Of a DNA stretch of 64,000 nt, positions 1-11,912 are shown one piece after another. The notes below the pieces were generated by a model that worked only from the letters and a program-made list of their open reading frames with translations, was not told where the DNA came from and did no database searches. The position numbers were made by a program, and so were the translations under genes. Position 1 is the stretch's first letter; the number at the start of each line of letters is the position of its first letter. The stretch is from Mytilus trossulus (lineage: Eukaryota; Mollusca; Bivalvia; Mytilida; Mytilidae). The DNA lies in assembly GCF_036588685.1 (NCBI RefSeq), contig NC_086374.1, positions 89,274,059 to 89,338,058 on the forward strand, in the 5' to 3' direction.

Positions 1-551
1 TCATGATAATATCGAACCAAATCCATATATACTCATAATTAAATATACGAAGATGTGGTATGAGTGTTAATTAGACAATTCTCAATCCAAGTCACAATTT
101 GTAAAAGTAAATCATTATAGATTAAAAGATTATTTGTCGTCTCAATATTTTTCTGATACCAAAAGCAATTGTCAGATTTAAACTAAATGAAGCCTGACTA
201 TTATACCTATGGTGTTTTTTTGCAAAATTATTTTCCGTGCACCTGCATGCCCCGTAACCAACATGATTGCTGTAGCTTAAGACAGAAGATATCAGTAAAC
301 TAACTAACAACTGCTACTCAGAACAAGACTTTTTTCGTTGATCGGTTTATTGTCTCTTTGACACATTTCTCATTTCCAAATCATACTAAGAATGTCTTTT
401 TTCTGACGAACACATTATTATTCATCATGAGAAAGAAAGACATTGTTACTTAAAATGGAAAATAGCTGTTTGGAAGACACATCTTTCTATTTCCTTTTAA
501 TAATGCAATCTAAAATAAATAAACTTCAAACGATCATATGAGATTTCACAA
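1..551. other. left edge, no gene recognised
   Basis: No coding similarity or splice-supported exon is visible. The stretch is AT-rich and its small open frames lack any domain. The right end runs into the reverse-transcriptase relic that begins at 552. Confidence 0.5.
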
Positions 552-1125
552 ATGATCGCAAGTAGTAGCAACATTCCAGCAGCACCTGCATACGGGGTAT
601 ATATCTCCCAATTGATACGATATTCCCGTGCTTGCATTTCCTATCATGATTTTCTTGATAGAGGATTACTGCTCACAAGGAAGCTATTAAACCAAGAGTT
701 CCAAATGGTGAAGTTGAAATCATCCCTTCGTAAATTTTACGGACGCCATCACGAGTTGGTTGACCGTTATGGAATAACCGTTTCACAAATGATATCGGAT
801 ATGTTCCTTACGTCGTTACTACAATCCCCTTCCCTTTCATGAATTTGACCTACCGAAATAGACTATTTACCGGATTTGTAATCACATAAGCAACACGACG
901 GGTGCCGCATGTGGAGCAGGATATGCTTACCCTGCCGTAGCACCTGAGATCACCCCTAGTTTTTGGTGGGGTTCGTGTTGTTTATTCTTTAGTTTTCTAT
1001 GTTGTGTCATGTGTACTATTGTTTTTCTGTTTGTCTTTTTCATTTTTAGCCATGGCGTTGTCAGTTTGTTTTAGATTTACGAGTTTGACTGTCCCTTTGG
1101 TATCTTTCGTCCCTCTTCTTTTACA
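552..1125 (+). pseudogene. RT C-terminal fragment plus 3' tail of a Penelope-like element
   Basis: An open frame (552-842) carries the end of a reverse-transcriptase protein: 'YGVYISQLIRYSRAC', then 'LLLTRKLLNQ' and 'KFYGRHHELVDRYG'. The same order of motifs ends the RT relic at 37093-37593. A conserved tail follows (about 870-1125, including 'tttttggtggggttcgtgtt' and 'ccatggcgttgtcagtttgt'), repeated at 2990-3200, 38880-39127 and, inverted, at 30005-30175. The palm domain with the catalytic aspartates is missing, so this is a 5'-truncated insertion. Single-RT architecture and wording suggest a Penelope-like element, but no GIY-YIG endonuclease is visible, so the class is an inference. Confidence 0.7.
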
Positions 1126-1129
1126 CCTT

Positions 1130-2760
1130 TGCAATCTTTATGTCAAGACGAATACCATCGCAATTGCTGAACACTAAATCATCATTCTAAGGCAAAAATA
1201 TAACAACTATTGTACAAGTCAAAACCATATTTGTATATAAAAAAAATAAGAAGACGTGGTATGAATGCCAATGAGACAACTCTCCATTAAAGACTAAATG
1301 TTGTAGCAATAAGCAACTATATGTCACTCTACAGCATACAGAAATTAGGAAAACCCATACCGTACAACAAGCTATAAAATGCATCGAAATGACAAAAACA
1401 AACGAGAAAAAAGTTTTTCTTTATGTACAAAACAATTGAAAGAAAAAACGTAAGACGACAATTTTAAGTGTTGGTGTTGGTGGGAAATACTTGATCACTC
1501 GGTCTACAAACACGAAATATAATTAAATATAAAAAAAAACATCCACAAAATACATTCAAACAGTTTCTTCAAAGAAAAACAAACAAAGCAGAAATGTCAC
1601 AGATTAAATCCAACTTTTGTAGAATCTGCTAATTCATTATTTTGATGCTGATTAGAAATACAATATTTCGGTTATGAAAAAATATGTACTTCTTTCATAT
1701 TTACACACTTATGCATGAACACTACTACAAAGTTTTTTTTCGAGATATTGGTTTGTGGCGCCGATTTTAAATCTTTTAAAGCAAAATTTGAATAGTAAAA
1801 GGGCTTCGTACGTAGATAAGTTATATGTGACATTTCATCAAATGGACCAAAAGAAGCAAGAATGTTTCTATCATTATTTTCAGTTGCAGACAACCAATGT
1901 GTGCTGACATAAATGTAGACAACCACTTCTGTGCTGACATGAATTATCATCGATATGGTCATATTTATAAATTAACTCTTTACAAAACTTTTAAATTTTT
2001 GAAATACATAAGCTGTATTTGGTCTTCAACGCTCTTCAACTTCGTACTTTGTTTGGCCGTTTTTACTTTTTTGAACTAGGGCGCCACTTATGAGTCTTTT
2101 GTAGACGAAACGCGCGTCTGTCGTAAATACAAAATTTCTTATCAATCATGAATTTATTTACAACCAACACAATATTTATTTTGAACTTACTTGTTGCAAA
2201 AAAGGGGTGTAAGACACCATGAGGACATTCAAACTCAGAAATAAAAAAAATAAACAGATCCTGCTGGAGCCACGTTGCTCAAGTTAGTTGCTCAATATAG
2301 TTTGTTTTTAACCAAAAAGAAAATAAACAAAATGACTTACAGTTACATGGACATTTTTTATTTGGTCGTTTTTTCAGATTGATTAATAGGCAATGATATT
2401 GGTGATTGAACAAATCAAGAAATTTCAACACTTTTAAAAAAGAATTGATTATCTGAAACACAACTCTTAGATAGATATGCTGTTGTTGATTAAAAATCAA
2501 CGGACACAATAATCGTATAACTACCCTTTTTTGACACCTAAATAAATTACATTATGAAATAGAAAATTGAATTTAGGCACAACCTAAAAACACTGTTATA
2601 ATATTACTATCCACACTCCTCTGTGTCCACACTTGTACCATAGAAAAACGAAAAAATAACCATTTAGAGTCGAAGGGAAACAACTCTGAACAATTTTGCG
2701 GAATGATATGCTATGCCATGATAATGAAGAAATGTTTTGCATAGGGTTGTACACTTCTAT
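1130..2760. repeat. outer block of the segmental duplication (pairs with 43090-44880)
   Basis: Non-coding sequence aligned by eye with 43090-43835 and then 44609-44880: for example 'cattctaaggcaaaaatata' at 1181 against 'cgttctaaggaaaaaacata' at 43153, and 'ggcaatgatattggtgattg' near 2389 against 'ggcaatgatatcggtaaatg' near 44626. In the right-hand copy a 773-base element (43836-44608) sits between these two blocks. A dispersed repeat with 'aacgcgcgtctg' lies at 2015-2160. No gene is seen. Confidence 0.6.
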
Positions 2761-2807
2761 AGAATAGCTTACCAACGAACATGAAAAAACATCAATACAT
2801 TTACATT

Positions 2808-3205
2808 GTGAATTTTACGGACGCGATCACGAGTTGGTTGACCGTTATGGAATATCCGCTTTACGACTGATATCGGATATGTTCCTTATCTCGTAACTGC
2901 TATACTATTTCCTGTTCACGAATGTGACCTACTGAATTAGACTATTTACCGGATTTGTTATAACATAAGCAACACGACGGGAGCCACATGTGGAGCAGGA
3001 TATGTTTATCCTTCCGGAGCACCTGCGATCACCCCCAGTTTTTGGTGGGGTTCGTGTTGCTTAGTATTTTGTTTTCTATGTTGTGTCTTCTGTCCTATTA
3101 TTTGTCTGTTAGTCTTTTTATTTTTAGCCTAGGAGTTGTCAGTTTATTTTCTATATATGAGTGTGACTCTCCCGCCGGTATCGTTCTTCCCTCTTTTATG
3201 TTTAT
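2808..3205 (+). pseudogene. decayed RT C-terminus and 3' tail
   Basis: Second, more diverged copy of the RT end and tail seen at 700-1125. It keeps 'ttttacggacgcgatcacga', the 'acgacgggagccacatgtgg' stretch and the 'tttttggtggggttcgtgtt' tail. The reading frame is broken throughout. The 106-codon open frame that crosses it (2988-3308) is not the element's frame and shows no family signature. Confidence 0.6.
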
Positions 3206-3809
3206 TCAGATCATAAGGTTTCAAATATCTCCGTCAATTTACACACAGATAGATTATTATATTAATCTTATGTATATATACCATGCATACTTTTTTTTAT
3301 TTGTATGATCTTTATCATTGTGTACTTTCTTTATGAGGTCCCCAATTAAGAATAGTGAAACTATTTGGGTTAGTTCAGTCACGTTTCTCCAATATTTGCT
3401 AACAAGAACAACATTAAGGATTAGGGGGTCCGCATAAGGACTTGCATCTTTATATTCACCTGAAATTCACCTCTATGAATTCTTAAATAAAATCAGAGAT
3501 ATGTTCCAGAGGGTGTCCGTGGAAAAACCAGGCAGTGGATGGCACACAAATTCTTTTTTTCTCAAAGTTAAATTTTGTGTTCTTATTAACTGCAACAAAT
3601 AAAGAGAAAAAAATACATAGAAAGCACTGATTTTTTTCATTTATTAATTAACTTTTTGTTTTGAATTTTCCTCGAAGTTCAGTATTTTTGTGATTTTACT
3701 TTTTTATATATTCGATATTTTTAAAAATACATTATTATGGAAAATAGAGGAAAACAAAATATGAAAACAAAGTAAATTTGAATTTAGTCTTAGATGCATG
3801 ATTTTTTTT
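3206..3809. other. non-coding, part of the duplicated block
   Basis: The start (3306-3350, 'atcattgtgtactttcttta') pairs with 45440-45480 of the second unit, where the sequence then continues directly into the equivalent of 5290 onward. The material from about 3360 to 5280 is therefore extra in this unit. No coding potential recognised. Confidence 0.45.
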
Positions 3810-4378
3810 ATTAGTTGTTAGTGGCTTTGGACTAGCTGTCAGATAATTGCGAGTACGCAGTCTCATATCTGTTTATTGTGAATTTTTGTGTCGGGATGTA
3901 TAAGTACCCGGCCACGTCCACTTGTATTTTTGTCCATCTGATGTGTTAACTCTTTTTCAACGGATTTTCATAGTTCGTTCTATAGTTTGTGATTTTACTT
4001 TTTTCTCATGTTGTACTGTTATACCACTGTCCCAGATTATGAGAGGGTGGGGATCCCGCTAACATGTCTAACCCCGCCACATTATTTATGTATGTGCCTG
4101 TCCCAAGTCAGGAGTCTGTAATTCGGTGGTTGTCGTTTGTTTATGTGTTACATATTCGTTTTTCGTTCATTTTTTTACATAAATAATGCCGTTAGTTTTC
4201 TCATTTGAATTGTTTTACATTGTCTTATCAGTGCCTTTTATAGCTGACTATGCGGTATTAGGCTTTGCTCATTGTTGAAGGCCGTACGGTGACGTATAGT
4301 TAATAATGTCTGTGTCATTTTGGTCATTTGTGGATAGTTGTCTCATTGGCAATCATACCACATCTTCTTTTTTATATT
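3810..4378 (+). repeat. dispersed mussel repeat ending 'attggcaatcataccacatc'
   Basis: A member of a high-copy family whose pieces recur through the window: 'ccactgtcccagattatgag', 'ccccgccacattatttatgt', 'cctgtcccaagtcaggagtc', 'gaaggccgtacggtgacgta' and the end 'gttgtctcattggcaatcat'. Pieces with the same order are at 10030-10080, 10420-10515, 18640-18775, 27190-27300 and 31560-31680. No protein is encoded. It is probably a non-autonomous DNA element. Confidence 0.65.
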
Positions 4379-4439
4379 AAAATTTAAATCAATGAGCTAG
4401 AATATATCGACTTTAAAATCTTAAAAAACAAAACCAATT

Positions 4440-4955
4440 ACTGTAAAATATACAACGCAATCATAGGTTTGAAAGTAGTTTTCAATTTGGACTTCTTTAT
4501 ATTTTTTCGTTTGGGCTTGTATCATATTTTCCCTCCGGTTTATATGATCCGTTCATTCTATATTGACTCTTAAAATTCAAGAGTCTTTCTGAAATTGAGG
4601 GTAAATTATATGGCCTTCCAAATACGTTTTCGATTCCTTACATCACTGAAGAGACATATATTGTCGAAACCTAGATCCGGTGTACAAACAAATATTGACA
4701 CCTTGTGTGTGTGGCATAACGTCAGCAGGGTTTAAGAACATCAGTTGTTCGACCTGTTAGTCAAATGCGTTTTGTTTCACCTTGTTGGTCTTTTGAAAAA
4801 TGCTGTTTGTGCTGTATGTAGACCCTTCTACAACGAAATTTGTTTTAAATGCACACGTATAAAAATTGCGGTTTTTATCCAACGCAATCATATGTTTGAA
4901 CGTAGTTTTCAATTTAGACTTGTTTATATATATATACATATATATTGTTAATGTT
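4440..4955. repeat. dispersed repeat, inverted copy at 47205-47480
   Basis: The block 4745-4955 ('gtcaaatgcgttttgtttca', 'gacccttctacaacgaaatt', 'caacgcaatcatatgtttga') reappears as its reverse complement at 47205-47480. A shorter fragment is at 4455-4500. The open frames here on both strands are only consequences of the repeat. A (TA)n stretch lies at 4924-4946. Confidence 0.6.
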
Positions 4956-5289
4956 TCAATCGATTTCTTTTAGAAAAATACCATTTTTAAACAATAATAC
5001 ATTATTATTATGATTATATAAAATAAAGGAAAAAGAATAAGAAAACAAAGTTAAATAAAAATGAAAATCACTGTTCCAGATTATATCGACTTTAAAATCT
5101 TGAAAAAAACTCAAATATTGTAAAAAATATATAAGTTTCATCAATGCTTAGATAAATATCTTTACACAGCATTCCCCTTTTTAACAATGTTATTGTTAAT
5201 AACAGGTGAATTACAGGTAAATATCAAGACGTCATTCCGTAAGAGGACCCCTAATCATTTATGTTCTTTTGGTCTCATTAACAAATGTT

Positions 5290-7448
5290 GGAGAAACGTA
5301 ATTGTTGTTTCAATTACAATACATAACATTGTATCACGTGTCGTAATTTGACAGTTTGGTTACGGTTAAGAAATTGTGTTTGGTCCATGTGTTTATACAA
5401 TTGTTTAAGAAAAAGGAAATTATCATATAGCGGTTTTTTTTTGGAGGCGGAAAGAAAGATGGACGACGAGCCAAGTTGTTGATGTCATAAATAGCTTGTT
5501 TAAAGCAAATTCTAAATGAGACACATGATTATACTATGAAAATACTTAGGAAATGTCAGATTGAAATGTACTTAGATATGTCACATAGCTATTAGAATAC
5601 TTTAGAATCCACAATTGTTTAAGAAAAAGGAAATTATCATATAGCGGTTTTTTTTTGGAGGCGGAAAGAAAGATGGACGACGAGCCAAGTTGTTGATGTC
5701 ATAAATAGCTTGTTTAAAGCAAATTCTAAATGAGACACATGATTATACTATGAAAATACTTAGGAAATGTCAGATTGAAATGTACTTAGATATGTCACAT
5801 AGCTATTAGAATACTTTAGAATCCAAAATTTTAAATCTATTCCGGAACTTTTTAATTGCTTCACAATTGAAAAAAGTATGTTTCAACTTCTATTAAAGTG
5901 GTTACTTAAGTTTTCATCCATTTCAATATAATCGTTAAAGATCCCAGACATTTCAAACTATTGAGAAATCTACGCACTTGTTTGTAAATCAACTTTGGGT
6001 TTAGTTTAAGTATCACTTCATTACGAACTAACACTTACTATCATTAAGTTTCTTGCTGATGACATAAAAAAAATAAGTAAATCGCCAATTGCAATATGTG
6101 ATTTTACTTTTTGTGGAACAGGATAAATTAAAAGACGGCACAAAGAGTTCCAGTTGTTCATCTGATAGTTTATTTCAAATAACTTTTCAATGTAATAACT
6201 AAGACTGAAGTAGAAAGTTTGGTAAAACAATTCTTGAGACAGGAGTAAAATGACAAAAAAAAACTGAATTCCGACGAAAATTTAAAAATTCAGAAGTCCC
6301 TTATCAAACGGCAAAATTAAAAGCTCCAACACATCAAACGAATGGACAAAAATTGTCATATTCCTGACTTTTGGCACAGGCAATTTTTTATTGGATCGAA
6401 CCTGGTTTTATTGCTAGCTAAAGGACACATTCCGATATCATTTTTTGTAAATTAATACAAACCTGAATATTCTCAATGTATGCCGTAGTGCAGTGCTTTT
6501 TTTTTTAGAATTTACAAAAGGTGACACATTTCCGTATGCGAATCTTGTTTTCACATTCCAATAACTCATTATATGTTTGCAACAAATCTTTTGTACATCA
6601 GAATGAACAGTTAAAGGGTATTCGCTTAGAACAATTCATTTTTTTTTAAAGTTTGGTTTAGTTGATTTATAATCAAAATCAAAAAGTAAATTACAAAATA
6701 CCGAACTCCGAGGAAAATTAAAAGAGAAAATGGCGAAATCAAATGCTAAAACACATCAAACGAATTGGTAACAACTGTAACATTCCTGATCTGGTACAGA
6801 CATTTTTCTGTGTAGAAAAACCTGGTTTTTAAGCTACCTTAACCTCTCATTTGTATTACAGTGGCATAAAATTCCATCACAATGACAACAATGTGCGAAA
6901 AAACCCAACAGACATATTATGGATTTTTTCAAATAGGTGTACAACAGTCAACATTGTGTAATTCTCTTTTGTTATATGTAACAAGGAAGCACACAAAATC
7001 ATACATCAAATTTAACAACCTCATTATGCCTCTTATATTTTTATGATTGTTCGCCTTAACGTTGTAGAATGTGGAAGCTGTACACATTTACATGTTCTTT
7101 GAGAGTTTTAGACTAAGAAGACACACACTGAAAGGTTTATTCATAATAGCAATAAAGGTTCAGTCGCTCACCTGTGTTACCTTTGACTTCAATGACAATT
7201 AAAATCATTTGTCATATGAGAAAAAATATAATTAAAGTAAAACAGCGGTCAATGTGAATGGAGAGCGTTTGGCTCTACAATAACTTTTTTTACAATTCGT
7301 TAATTGGGACAACCTGCTTTTATAAGCGTGTCAAAGTAAATCGATGTGGCTGTTATATATAAACGGGTACCTTTTAACTTTTGACTTTTTAATTTACTTA
7401 CCAATCCTTATCTGAATCTTTACTTCTAATACAAGCATTTTAAAGTTA
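5290..7448. repeat. duplicated non-coding block, three copies in the window
   Basis: This block aligns with 40620-42300 and with 45530-46200. Anchors include 'atcgttaaagatcccagaca' (5931) against 'atcgttaaagatcccagtta' (41144), the 'gttccagttgttcatctgat' stretch (6146) against 41339, and 'gacaacaatgtgcgaaaaaa' (6882) against 41751. It ends at the TTAA that marks the left edge of the large DNA transposon. No gene is visible. Confidence 0.75.
5399..5826. repeat. exact tandem duplication, two units of 214 bases
   Basis: The stretch from 'ttgtttaagaaaaaggaaat' to 'gaatactttagaatcca' occurs at 5401 and again at 5615, period 214. I see no difference between the units. The related third and second copies of the block (40800-41030, 45620-45860) have only one diverged unit each, so the doubling is specific and recent here, or an assembly artefact. 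Confidence 0.9.
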
Positions 7449-7452
7449 TTAA

Positions 7453-7483
7453 GAGCCATTCTCTGTTAGCATCAAAATTTCTG
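7453..7483 (+). repeat. left terminal inverted repeat
   Basis: GAGCCATTCTCTGTTAGCAT begins right after TTAA and pairs with 21463-21493 on the other strand. The right copy has two extra bases (GAGCCATGCATTCTCTG). Complementarity fades after about 30 bases. Confidence 0.8.
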
Positions 7484-7589
7484 ATATAGGGTGGGAAATT
7501 CAGGACCTCAAATTTCAATGAAACTTGGTAGGTAATACTCATATATATGTCACCCTTGTTTAAAATTTGGTATAATATTGATACACAGA

Positions 7590-8295
7590 GTTGTGGTTGC
7601 CATGGTTACCATACATCATCAAATAAGGCTTCTTACAGAGTCTATCAATCAGTGAAATTACCATTTTCTTTGCATATAAAACATAAAGCCAACTGTTCTG
7701 AGGTCATATTATTTATTTGTCATCATGAAGACAATGATCTAAGCATATAATAACAGTATATAACATAATAAAAAAATATCCTATCACAGTTTTTTGAAGC
7801 TGCCAAAAACCTTGATTTTGACTTTTTATGGATTTTTGAAAAATTGGATTTTTTACCAATTTTAATAAGAGACTGTGAAAAAATGCACCGACAGATGTTC
7901 TTAAAATAATGCATATATAATGTTTAAAGCATAAAGTCCAAAATATCAAAAAATTGGAGTAGTGTTATTTTTCAAAAAAAAAAAAATCGTTGCCATGGCA
8001 GTGAATGAAAATATTTAAAAAAAACAAAAATTTGAAAGTCTGCAAATTTTAAGTTAAAAATGAAGAAAATTTAGTTTAATTGGACCTAATTATTAATTTA
8101 ACTCTATTTGAAAAGAAAAATGTCAATTTAAGATTGTGGCTACCATAGTAACCATTTATATGACCCTAAGCAAAAAAAAAGAAAAATCGCCAAAAATATG
8201 TATTTTATAGCTTCTTCATACAAATATTTACTCCGGTATTCTTTCTAAAAGCATATCTCAAACAAAAGGGTTGTTGTGAAGGTTACCATGTCAGT
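7590..8295. repeat. subterminal repeats around 'ttgccatggttaccat'
   Basis: A partly palindromic motif recurs inside the left end: 'gttgccatggttaccata' (near 7598), 'cgttgccatggcag' (near 7988), 'ggctaccatagtaaccat' (near 8138) and 'gaaggttaccatg' (near 8278). An inverted copy 'ggttaccatggcaatgaa' lies just inside the right end (near 21346). Clustered subterminal motifs of this type are often transposase binding sites; here that is an inference. Confidence 0.5.
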
Positions 8296-9061
8296 AAAGA
8301 TTAAGACTTTGTCAACTCTCAAGAGTCTGTAAATAACAGTTAACAGGGTTAAGTGGTAAAATTTGAAAATTTTAAGTGTAAATTTAATCAGAACATCTTG
8401 CACCTCATTTTACTTCAACTTTGAAATAATATACTAGAGTTGCACTGGTGCTAAAACACTATGCAAACAAAACACAAGTCAATGTCTGTCTATGATTGGA
8501 AATATCATAGGAAATCCAAATCTCACTATTAACTTATAAAAGCAAGAATAAAATGTTGTCAACCGTCCACAGATGCTTGTATGCTCCATTCACACTATCA
8601 TTTTCTTTGTTTATTTGACTGTGAAATTTTGGGAAAAAATCTAATTTGGCATTTAGACATATTAAATAAGAAAGATCATATCTTAGGGAACATGTGTACT
8701 AAGTTTCAAGTTGATTGGAGTTCAATTTCATCAAAAACTACCTTGACCAAAATCTTTTACCAAAAACTTATAACGGAAACTCTTACCATCATTGTCTATG
8801 TTCAATGGACCGTGAGTTTGATGTCTCATTTGGTATTTTTATTGGAAAAACAAATTGTTTTTAGCAATTTCACTTTAAGCTATTTAAATTTGTCATTTTG
8901 AAGCCTTTTGTAGCTGATAATGCAGTATGGGCTTTGTTCATTGTTAAAGACTCTACAGTGACCTTCAGTGTCATTTATAGGATTTGTATCATTGACAATC
9001 ATACCATATTATCAGTGCATAAAATATTTGTAGTTTTTTACATAAAGTTGGTAAAAGAAAT

Positions 9062-9747
9062 TTAATTAAGTTCATCTGCAGTTAGTTCTCTCCTGATAGT
9101 TGTTATAGTTTCTTCCCTTGATGCATCAATGGAATCATCAAATGATTTGTTCTTCCTGCTCATTCTAGAAAAGAAAATTGTTATTTTTTCTACCAAAAGG
9201 ATTTCATCATATGAAAATCTTCTATTTCCATCTTCTTTTCTCTCAGTCAGCATTTCCTCTGATACCAAAAAAGGATCTTCCTTTCTGCCAGTTTTTAGAC
9301 CTTTGTTAAATTTTTCAGTGAGATATTCTTTTTGGTTCACATTAAACCTTTTGTTCTTCCTTTCTTCTTTTAATGCCCAGCCAAGTTCTAAATCAGAGTT
9401 GTCATTAATTCCAACTGTCAGCCCTGCTGATGAAACTTGAAAGTTGGTTGAAAAAGACTTAGACATCTTTGTAATGTAAGTCTTTTTAGTAATGTCACAT
9501 CCATTACTAAACTGGCACCTGAATTCAAACTCACACTTGCCGAACATTAAGTGGCTTGACAGGTCATGAAAAGATGAAAAAGACAGTGTGCATCCCTCAT
9601 TTGCACATGTTATGGTGTTTTCTTCCTTTTCAGCTTTAAGTGGCAGTTGGTGAAAAACCACATCAATTTCTCCCTCTATCTCTGGACATGAGGTATTTAA
9701 AATACATTTTTCAACACTTTGAATATCAGATGAAGGTATAAGCTTTC
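9062..9747 (-). CDS. last exon: C2H2 finger and conserved C-terminal domain
   Basis: The acceptor is 'ttttag' before 9747; the stop TAA is at 9062-9064. It joins in phase to the exon at 10569-10734 (...YQVGTG|KLIPSS). A zinc finger CANEGC...HDLSSHLMFGKC lies about 50 codons in. It is followed by LELGWALKEERKNKRFN, then TGRKEDPFLVSEEM and EKITIFFSRMSRK, which is the characteristic C-terminal block of this family. The open frame on the opposite strand (9129-9440) is a shadow. This exon itself is unbroken. Confidence 0.75.
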
Positions 9748-10568
9748 CTAAAATGTAGAAAATAAAATTATATAACTTATAATTTGAGAATACTGTTTAA
9801 ACAATAATTGATTAATTGATTGATTGTTGCTGTTTTACACTCAGTGAAAATGAACTGGCTATATATTGTAGCTATTGACATGAAAAGTATGTGTGAAATG
9901 AATATAACTGAACTTTGAGTCTAGTGCTGGATATACATAATCCTTGGCTGCCACATCTAGTATGTGTCTATATATTGTTAGTTGTTTTTTGCTTTGTTAT
10001 GATCAATCTGACAAGTAAGAACTGTGTTTTTATAGTTTGTTCCGATGTTGTACTGTTACTCCACTGTCCCATGTTAGGGAGTAAATTAAATAGTGCCAAA
10101 CAAACTTATTTGAATCTTAAACCTGCTAACCCACATGAAGGAAACGGTTTGAAGAAAGTCATAAATAATATTTGGACATTATATTATATCTTGGAGCAAA
10201 CTAAAAAAATTGTGAATTTTTTTTCAACATAATCGCAAAAAATAATACTTGAATCACATATATCAAGTTATGGTCTATTGACTGCTTATAGATATCAATA
10301 GAAAATCAGTGTTTGGAGATCTTAATCATGATTAGGAAATTATAAAAAGAAAGGATAAGAAAATAGTAAATTAACAAGCATTCTAAGAGTATTGCAAAGA
10401 CTTTTATGGGCATTGCTCATCATTGAAGGCCATATAGTGACCTAAAACCTTTAATTTATGTGTCATTTGGTCTCTTTATTGATAGTTGTCTCATTGGCTA
10501 TCATACCACATCTTCTATTTTCATATTCATGTTGCGGGGAATTATAAAAATAATATTTATCTTTTTAC

Positions 10569-10734
10569 CTGTGCCAACTTGGTATGCCTTCCATGCAGTA
10601 ATGCCATGTGCGCTAAATGTGAAGTTACTATAGGTTGATATTGCAGGTATAGCGGTGTACTTGGTTTTCCTACACTCAGTTCCTTCTATGACACGAACTA
10701 TGTACTTTACATTTTTTGCTGACTTGCCTATTGC
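10569..10734 (-). CDS. transposase-like gene, exon after the catalytic core
   Basis: Too short and spliced for an open-frame scan. The acceptor is 'tttacag' before 10734 and the donor is gtaaaaag from 10568. It encodes about 55 residues, including the conserved AHGITAWKAYQVGTG, which in this family precedes the zinc finger. Start phase 0, end phase 1, matching both neighbours. Confidence 0.7.
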
Positions 10735-11493
10735 CTGTAAATAAAGTGAAATTATTGTAAATGCTTATAAGAAGAAAAATAACTAGAGTAGATTAGAACT
10801 GTTGGCTTTTTTGGTTGTAAACCTTTATTTAAAATATAAAAACCTCAAATCATAATAGATATAAAATCATAACAAAAAAGAGCTTACAATGAAGTATCTG
10901 GGTTTTTTTTCCATTGTTTAAGGCCTTGCAGTGACCTATAATTGATAAATTCTATGTCATATGGTCTCCAGTGGAGATTAGTATCAGGCACAATTATACT
11001 AATCCTTGTTTTCATATTTATATAGAGTAAAAAAGTAACTTTAGCTGTCCTATAACTGGGTCTAATTCCTTCAGTTATTATATCCAAATTAGTTATTGTT
11101 GTTGCTCACTGGTTTCCACATGATTTTAATCTTTTTAAAGCTGCACTCATGCTATTCTGGATCATTTATAATAAACCTTGTTAATTGTTTTGCTTGGCAC
11201 TGACATTGTTAGACTAATAAATTATTGTGTGCATTTGTTATTGCAATTTTTGAAGAATTAATGAAATTGTGAGATAAATTACTGCCATATTTGCAAACGG
11301 TGCATACAGATTTATGTTTAAAATATCAGAATGAGAGTTCTTATTATTTCTATAATCAAGCAGTCTAACAATTCCAATTAATGACCATTAATAAAAACTT
11401 CGCAATAATTTCTGAATTTCAAAGTACATTTACAGCTGTAACCTAGGGATGTTTAAGACATGAAGCTGATTGGGTTTTTAAAATTATCTGTAC

Positions 11494-11778
11494 CTTTTTC
11501 ATTGATTGTGCTGTAAGTACATCATGACCCTGGTTTACATATCTTCTTATAGAAGATTTGATGGTTGCAGCAGTGCGGTCACATGGTCCCTTCCCATTCT
11601 GGGATTCACAGAAGTCATATGACAGGGTAAGACCTGAATGCAATAAGAATGAAAGCAATTCTGTTGACTTGTAACAACCAGCATTGTCAGACCATACATG
11701 GAACTTTATGTCATTGGTGTTAATTTCTCTAATTTTATCCATTACATCTTGGATAATACTGGCTGTTACTTGGATGTC
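11494..11778 (-). CDS. transposase-like gene, catalytic exon (WSDNAG ... CDR)
   Basis: The exon has 95 codons, phase 0 at both ends, acceptor 'ttaacag' before 11778, donor gtacag from 11493. It carries FHVWSDNAGCYKS (second acidic residue in a position typical of an RNase H-fold strand 4), YDFCESQNGKGPCDR (candidate third acidic residue) and IRRYVNQGHDVLTAQSM. These blocks are among the most conserved of the family. The reading frame is intact within the exon. Confidence 0.8.
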
Positions 11779-11912
11779 CTGTTAAAAGAATGTAAACAAA
11801 ATAAATCACCACTTTTAAACTGCTTTATAAAATATCCATTTCCTAAGCATAATTGATCAACTACAACTAAAATTAGAGCACAGATACTAAATTGTTTTCA
11901 GAAGAAAGTATC

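Noticed and set aside
2988-3308. 106-codon open frame on the plus strand
   Set aside because: It runs across a decayed RT tail in a frame that does not encode the known motifs, is full of Phe/Leu/Ser from AT-rich DNA, and has no domain.
8581-8901. 106-codon open frame on the plus strand inside the large transposon
   Set aside because: No recognisable family, no splice support, opposite strand to the transposase gene, in repeat-like sequence.
9129-9440. 103-codon open frame opposite the last transposase exon
   Set aside because: It is the antisense shadow of a conserved coding exon.
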